Assembly (NCBI RefSeq): GCF_003014715.1
Contig: NZ_PYAV01000004.1
Location: forward strand, 124,001-188,000
Direction of reading: 5' to 3'
Source: Salsuginibacillus halophilus
GTDB taxonomy: Bacteria > Bacillota > Bacilli > Bacillales > Marinococcaceae
Length of the DNA stretch: 64,000 bases
Below, piece by piece: positions 59,924-64,000 of this stretch. Made by a program: the position numbers and the translations under genes. Every line of letters starts with the position of its first letter. The stretch's first letter is position 1. The notes below the pieces were generated by a model. That model saw only the letters and a program-made list of their open reading frames with translations, ran no database searches and was not told where the DNA came from.

Positions 59924-60622
59924 GGAGCGATTTGTGCGCGACTGGAGCGTTTTGTGCGCGGCAGGAGCGTTTTGTGCGCGGCAGGAGCGTTTTGTGCGCG
60001 GCAGGAGCGTTTTGTGCGCGGCAGGGAGCGTTTTGTGCGCGGCAGGGAGCGGTTTATGCGCGGCAGGATGCGATTAGTGCGCGGCAGGATGCGATTAGTG
60101 CGCGGCAGGATGAGATTTGTGCGCGGCAGGATGCGATTAGTGCGCGGCAGGATGAGATTTGTGCGCGGCAGGAGCGAATTGTGCGCGACTGGAGCGTTTT
60201 GTGCGCGGCAGGAGCGAATTGTGCGCGACTGGAGCGTTTTGTGCGCGGCAGGATGAGATTTGTGCGCGGCAGGATGAGATTTGTGCGCGGCAGGTGCGAT
60301 TCGTGCGCGGCAGGGAGCGATTTGTGCGCGGGCAGGTGCGATTTGTGCGCGACTGGAGCGTTTTGTGCGCGGCAGGAGCGTTTTGTGCGCGGCAGGAGAG
60401 ATTTGTGCGCGGCAGGAGAGATTTGTGCGCGGCGAGGTGCGATTTGTGCGCGGCAGGAGCGTTTTGTGCGCGGCAGGATGCGATTTATGCGCGGCAGGAG
60501 CGTTTTGTGCGCGGCGAGGTGCGTTTTGTGCGCGGCAGGATGCGTTTTGTGCGCGGCGAGGTGCGTTTTGTGCGCGGCAGGGAGCGATTTATGCGCGGCA
60601 GGGAGCGTTTTATGCGAGGCGA
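59924..60622. repeat. tandem array 3: about 34 units of 20-22 bp
   Basis: Units follow GGAGCGTTTTGTGCGCGGCA with GGATGCGATTAGTGCGCGGCA, GGATGAGATTTGTGCGCGGC and GGTGCGATTTGTGCGCGAC variants. The mix of 20, 21 and 22 bp units shifts reading frames, yet no stop codons arise in several frames because the unit lacks them; there is no ribosome site, so no gene is called. It fills the 850-bp gap between the divergent/tandem minus-strand genes yyaL-like and polysaccharide deacetylase. Confidence 0.94.
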
Positions 60623-60637
60623 GGGCAAACAAAATGT

Positions 60638-60673
60638 AAACAAGCCGGACCCTACGCCGGGCCCGGCTTGTTT
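60638..60673. terminator. terminator of the second deacetylase gene
   Basis: AAACAAGCCGG (60638-60648) pairs with CCGGCTTGTTTT (60663-60674) with a further GC stem inside; adjacent to the stop codon of the minus-strand deacetylase and just outside array 3. Confidence 0.85.
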
Positions 60674-61455
60674 TATCTTGCATAAGGGATGTTTAATAAA
60701 TCAGGGACGGTGACGAATTCATATCCTTGCGCCTGCAGCTCCGGGATGATTTCGCGCAGCGCTTCGATCGTTTCAGTGCGGTCCTCCTGCGCTACGGCAC
60801 CGTCGTGCATGAGAACGATCGCACCCGGTGCGATGTCATCTACGACATTGGTGCGGATCTCATCCGGTGTTAAGTCCTGCCAGTCGAGTGAGTCCACCGA
60901 CCAGGCAATAATCGAGTAGTCGCGCTCTACAAGTTCAGAAGCTAGCTCTTCATCTAAAAATCCGTACGGTGGGCGGAATAAAATCGGCTCAAAGCCGAGC
61001 ACTTCTTCAATGATTTCATCTGTCCGATCCACCTCATTTAATAAAGTCGCAACGTCGCCTTCTTCCACAAGATCCGGGTGCCAGAATGTATGATTGCCGA
61101 CGATATGTCCTTCATCCTGCATCCGCTGCAGCAAGCCGGGCTCGGCCTCTGCACGCGCGCCCATCACAAAGAAGGTCGCCGGTACATCAAATTCTTCAAG
61201 CACATCGAGCACACCTGGCGTGAAGCGCGGGTCCGGCCCGTCATCAAAAGTGAGGGCGATTTGGTTTTGATCCGTCGGGCCGCTTAAAAACACATTATCC
61301 GGGAACAGTTCCTGCAGTTCATCAAGTGCGAGCGGGTTGCTTTCACGGTGATCTTTTTCCGGGCCGCCACGCAGTTCCGGCGGATCATCTGCCGCAGCAG
61401 CCGGCGCTGTGATCAGCATTGCCGCAAGCAGACCTAACCCCATTTGTTTCAGCAT
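60673..61455 (-). CDS. secreted polysaccharide deacetylase (NodB domain)
   Basis: 260 aa. Signal peptide ending AAAAD (~22), then a NodB domain: IALTFDDGPDPRFTPGVLDVLEEF (catalytic and metal Asp), GNHTFWHPDL (HxxxH metal ligands), FRPPYGFLDEEL, WSVDSLDWQDL, and IVLMHDGA near the C-terminus. All five NodB motifs are present, so it should be active, removing acetyl groups from peptidoglycan or chitin-like glycans. AAAGGAG lies nine bases before the start. Confidence 0.92.
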   Translation of the reverse strand: MLKQMGLGLLAAMLITAPAAAADDPPELRGGPEKDHRESNPLALDELQELFPDNVFLSGPTDQNQIALTFDDGPDPRFTPGVLDVLEEFDVPATFFVMGARAEAEPGLLQRMQDEGHIVGNHTFWHPDLVEEGDVATLLNEVDRTDEIIEEVLGFEPILFRPPYGFLDEELASELVERDYSIIAWSVDSLDWQDLTPDEIRTNVVDDIAPGAIVLMHDGAVAQEDRTETIEALREIIPELQAQGYEFVTVPDLLNIPYAR

Positions 61456-61515
61456 AGCAATGCACTCCTTTTCGCGTAATCATTTCCTGCTTACGCTGTC
61501 CAGAGGCTGCTAAAA

Positions 61516-61947
61516 TTATACGCCGGTGCTGCCGAAACCGCCACTGCCCCGCTTTGTTTCACTTAATTCATCAGCTTCCACAAAATCGACATGCGGCACC
61601 TCTTGAATCACACCCTGCCCGATCCGGTCACCAGTCTCAATATGGTATGACTCTTTTGAATCCGTATTTTCAAGCAGCAGCTTCACCTCGCCGCGGTAGT
61701 CACTATCGATCACGCCGACGCTGTTTGGCTGGCGCAGCTTTGTCTTTTTACTTAAGCCGGAGCGAGGCATTAAATACATCACATAACCTTCCGGGATTTC
61801 AAATGCAAGGCCAAGCGGAACCGCAGTCACTTCGCCGGGAGCGAGGGTGACATCTTCAGCTGCGCACACGTCAAAACCTGCCGCACCTGCTGTCGCATAA
61901 GCCGGGAGCGCTATCTGGTCACTTAGCCGTTTTACGTTCACATTCAT
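61516..61947 (-). CDS. dut: dUTP diphosphatase (dUTPase)
   Basis: 143 aa from ATG 61947, nine bases after AGGAGG; a longer frame has no ribosome site. The five trimeric dUTPase motifs are visible: AGFDVCAAEDV, PRSGLSKK, GVIDSDYRGEVKLLLEN, GDRIGQGVIQ, and the glycine-rich C-terminal arm RGSGGFGSTGV. It hydrolyses dUTP to dUMP and pyrophosphate. Single gene, no phage genes around it. Confidence 0.95.
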   Translation of the reverse strand: MNVNVKRLSDQIALPAYATAGAAGFDVCAAEDVTLAPGEVTAVPLGLAFEIPEGYVMYLMPRSGLSKKTKLRQPNSVGVIDSDYRGEVKLLLENTDSKESYHIETGDRIGQGVIQEVPHVDFVEADELSETKRGSGGFGSTGV

Positions 61948-62032
61948 CACGATCATCCTCCTTTTTGTTTCCACCGAAATTGTAGCATAACCTACCAGCA
62001 AAATTTAGCATGGCTTAAGTGGGAAAAAGGTA

Positions 62033-62060
62033 TTGCATTTTTGTGCAGGCATGATAGAAT
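62033..62060 (+). promoter_or_regulatory. promoter of the amino-acid ABC transporter operon
   Basis: TTGCAT (62033-62038) and TAGAAT (62055-62060), 16-base spacing. A short hairpin follows in the leader, GTATCT (62094-62099) with AGATAC (62109-62114). No T-box or known riboswitch is recognised. Confidence 0.6.
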
Positions 62061-62137
62061 TCATACACGGATTGAATAAATATAAACTACATTGTATCTT
62101 TCATTCATAGATACGTTATTTATAGGAGGAAGCAGTC

Positions 62138-62998
62138 ATGAAAAAATCAGCTTTGTTTGGCATGGGGATCTTGGCAGCCGGGATGGTGACAGCGTGCGGT
62201 AACGGCGGTGATGGTGAGGACGAGCAGGAAACGTTAACGATGGGGACATCAGCGGATTATCCACCGTTTGAATACATTGAGACGGGTGAAAGTGATGAAA
62301 TTGTCGGTTTCGATGTGGACTTGGCAGAAGCGATTACAGATGAGCTTGGCTATGATTTGGAGATTCAGGATATGGAGTTCGGCGGTTTGATTCCGGCGTT
62401 AAACTCCAACCGGGTTGATTTTGTCATGGCCGGCATGCGTCCAACTGAAGAGCGCCGTGAAAACGTAGATTTCTCCGATATTTATTTTGAGTCGAATCAT
62501 ACCATTGTAACGAAAGAAGAGTTTGGTATTGAAGAAGCTGAAGATCTCGAAGGCGGTACGCTCGGCGTGCAGCTTGGTTCGATTCAAGAAGGTCAGGCAG
62601 AAGAGCTGGGTGAAGAAGTCCCTGACTTAGAGGTTGAAACGCGCGACCGGATTCCGGAGCTCGTTCAAGAAATTATTAACGACCGGTTTGATGCAGCGAT
62701 CATTGCTGATACAGTTGCTTACGAATACATTGAGCGCGAAGACGGTCTGAAAGGTTTTGACCTGCCGAACCAGGCTGAAGAAGACGGCAACGCGATTGCT
62801 TTTCCTCAGGATAGCGAACTGACTGAAGAGTTTAATGAAGTACTTGATGATATGAAAGAAAGCGGCGAGCTTGATGACTTAATCATTAAGTGGTTCGATG
62901 AAATGGAGATTGATGAAGACGATGTTTCTGATGAAGGCGGCGAAGGCTACGACGGTGAAGATGAAGACGACGCTGATGACGAAGAGGCAGACGAATAA
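62138..62998 (+). CDS. amino-acid ABC transporter substrate-binding lipoprotein
   Basis: 286 aa. Lipobox VTAC near residue 20, then an SBP_bac_3 domain: LTMGTSADYPPFEYI, GFDVDLAEAITDELGYDLEIQDMEFGGLIPALNSNRVDFVMAGMRPTEERRENVDFS, and GGTLGVQLGSIQEGQ. Polar amino-acid receptor type. After the usual domain end (IIKWFDEM) there is an extra ~30-residue tail almost entirely of Asp, Glu and Gly. GGAGG lies nine bases before the start. First gene of a three-gene importer operon. Confidence 0.92.
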   Translation: MKKSALFGMGILAAGMVTACGNGGDGEDEQETLTMGTSADYPPFEYIETGESDEIVGFDVDLAEAITDELGYDLEIQDMEFGGLIPALNSNRVDFVMAGMRPTEERRENVDFSDIYFESNHTIVTKEEFGIEEAEDLEGGTLGVQLGSIQEGQAEELGEEVPDLEVETRDRIPELVQEIINDRFDAAIIADTVAYEYIEREDGLKGFDLPNQAEEDGNAIAFPQDSELTEEFNEVLDDMKESGELDDLIIKWFDEMEIDEDDVSDEGGEGYDGEDEDDADDEEADE

Positions 62999-63031
62999 TT
63001 TCACGAATGAAGGTAGGAAGGGGCCTGCATC

Positions 63032-63691
63032 ATGAATCTTGATTTTACCCAGGTCATTCCGTCACTACCGTTTATATTACAAGGGATCGGGGTCACGCTC
63101 AGCATTGTAGCGGTGGCCCTCCTTTTCGGTTTTGTGCTCGGAGTGTTCCTTAGCTTATTAAAAATCGGAAAGTATAAAACGCTGCGTTTTCTAGCAGATG
63201 CATATACGTCAATTTTCCGCGGTACACCGCTTGTGCTGCAGCTAATGATTTTTTACTACGGACTGCCGCAGCTGATTGAAATGGATGTGCCCGCTTATTT
63301 GGCCGCGGTACTCACGTTCGGATTAAATTCAGCAGCTTACGTCTCTGAAATTATCCGCGCTGGTATTGAGGCGGTGGATGAAGGCCAGAAAGAAGCTGCT
63401 ATGGCGCTTGGTATTCCGTATTCGGAAATGATGAAAGACGTCATTCTTCCGCAGGCGATGAAAAATATTTTACCGGCGCTTATGAACGAGTTTATTACTT
63501 TAACGAAAGAATCGGCGATCGTAACCGTCATAGGTGTGATGGATATTATGCGGCGGGCGTACATTGTCGGCGGTGACTTATATCTTTATTTGGAACCGCT
63601 CATCGTTGCTGGTATGATTTACTATGCGCTTGTGATGGGCTTAACGCTGCTTGGCAAACGGCTTGAACGGAGGTTGAGGCATAGTGATTAA
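63032..63691 (+). CDS. amino-acid ABC transporter permease
   Basis: 219 aa, five membrane helices. HisM/GlnP-type: QGIGVTLSIVAVALLFGFVLGVFLSLLK, FRGTPLVLQLMIFYYGLPQL, AAYVSEIIRAGIEAVDEGQKEAAMALG (the EAA loop that contacts the ATPase) and LPALMNEFITLTKESAIVTVIGV. GGAAGGGG lies before the ATG. Its last codons overlap the start of the ATPase gene by eight bases. Confidence 0.93.
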   Translation: MNLDFTQVIPSLPFILQGIGVTLSIVAVALLFGFVLGVFLSLLKIGKYKTLRFLADAYTSIFRGTPLVLQLMIFYYGLPQLIEMDVPAYLAAVLTFGLNSAAYVSEIIRAGIEAVDEGQKEAAMALGIPYSEMMKDVILPQAMKNILPALMNEFITLTKESAIVTVIGVMDIMRRAYIVGGDLYLYLEPLIVAGMIYYALVMGLTLLGKRLERRLRHSD

Positions 63692-64000
63692 CGTAAAAAA
63701 TCTGGATAAGAGCTTTGGCGATGCACGTGTCTTAAAAGACATTTCTACAACGATTGAAAAAGGCGAAGTTGTGACCGTGATTGGTCCGTCCGGCTCCGGG
63801 AAATCAACGTTTCTCCGCTGTTTGAACAAGCTCGAAGACCCAAGTGGCGGCAGTGTCGTTGTTGATGGCAAAGATATTATGGACCCAAACACCAACATTA
63901 ACGATGTCCGCGAGCAAATCGGCATGGTGTTTCAGCACTTTCATTTGTTTCCGCATATGTCGGTTTTAGATAATCTGGCGTATGCGCCGACAAAAGTGAA
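63684..64000 (+). CDS. amino-acid ABC transporter ATP-binding protein (cut by window end)
   Basis: First ~105 residues only. GTG start preceded by CGGAGG. Walker A GPSGSGKST, then FLRCLNKLEDPSGGSVVVDGKDI and the Q-loop region GMVFQHFHLFPHMSVLDNLAYAP, matching GlnQ/HisP-type ATPases for polar amino acids. It energises the permease and receptor encoded just upstream. Confidence 0.93.
   Translation, partial: MINVKNLDKSFGDARVLKDISTTIEKGEVVTVIGPSGSGKSTFLRCLNKLEDPSGGSVVVDGKDIMDPNTNINDVREQIGMVFQHFHLFPHMSVLDNLAYAPTKV

Noticed and set aside
54416-60622. CRISPR array
   Set aside because: The units are 20-22 bp contiguous repeats without spacers, and no cas genes are present in the window.
59932-60713. 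Long open frames (up to ~235 codons) across tandem array 3 on both strands
   Set aside because: They arise because the repeat unit contains no stop codon. They lack ribosome sites, and unit lengths of 20, 21 and 22 bp scramble the frame.
1-64000. Prophage or integrated plasmid
   Set aside because: A dUTPase gene is present, but no integrase, capsid, terminase, recombinase or replication genes are seen.

Overview
The window looks like chromosomal DNA from a halophilic and/or alkaliphilic member of the Bacillaceae. The clues are strong AGGAGG-type ribosome binding sites with ATG, GTG and TTG starts, Gram-positive lipoproteins, and a wall built on SLH domains, pyruvylated secondary polymer and SecA2. 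Secreted proteins carry very acidic linkers, and osmolyte-type transporters are present. I see no rRNA, tRNA, CRISPR array, prophage or intact transposase.

Layout. 0-8.5 kb: RpiR regulator, an unrecognised protein, a PilZ (c-di-GMP) protein, a DUF2254 membrane protein, a membrane-anchored FAD oxidoreductase lying between two copies of a ~0.55 kb repeat, and a lipoprotein polysaccharide deacetylase. 8.5-12.7 kb: the two subunits of FO (deazaflavin) synthase, CofG and CofH, in line with a chemoreceptor and divergent from a DICT-domain sensor gene. 12.9-21.8 kb: CsbD, a 47-aa membrane peptide, an Nfu N-domain protein, a betaine-type binding protein, an SLH protein, an MFS exporter, a gamma-glutamyltransferase-like enzyme with an Lrp regulator, and a two-gene chromate-type transporter. 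21.8-42.3 kb: the cell-surface region. It holds SLH proteins, NlpC/P60, CAP and amidase proteins with copper-amine-oxidase-like wall domains, an SLH-anchored phosphodiester glycosidase, then SecA2/SlaP, then TagA, flippase, DUF5693, CsaB and a TagO/MraY-type transferase. Together the last group should make, export and pyruvylate the wall polymer that SLH domains bind.

43-54 kb: YczE-like protein, a divergent BCCT transporter, a gluconate/glycerate catabolic cluster (glycerate kinase, gluconokinase, RpiR regulator, 6-phosphogluconate dehydrogenase) and a TctB-TctC-TctA tripartite transporter. 54-64 kb: D-amino-acid/glycine oxidase-like enzyme, AEC transporter, thioredoxin-domain YyaL protein, second polysaccharide deacetylase, dUTPase and an amino-acid ABC transporter cut by the window edge.

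Two kinds of repeated DNA stand out. (1) At least seven copies of a mosaic intergenic element of about 0.3-0.8 kb, with short terminal inverted repeats and two large imperfect hairpins. One hairpin shows two compensatory base changes between copies, so its folded form seems to be maintained. Modules are gained, lost or inverted between copies. (2) Three intergenic tandem arrays between 54.4 and 60.6 kb with a 20-22 bp period. They differ in sequence but share a TGnGCGCGRC-like core, so they may be one family of helically phased sites. A decayed class C group II intron tail, including the C-terminus of its reverse transcriptase, lies just after the amidase terminator.
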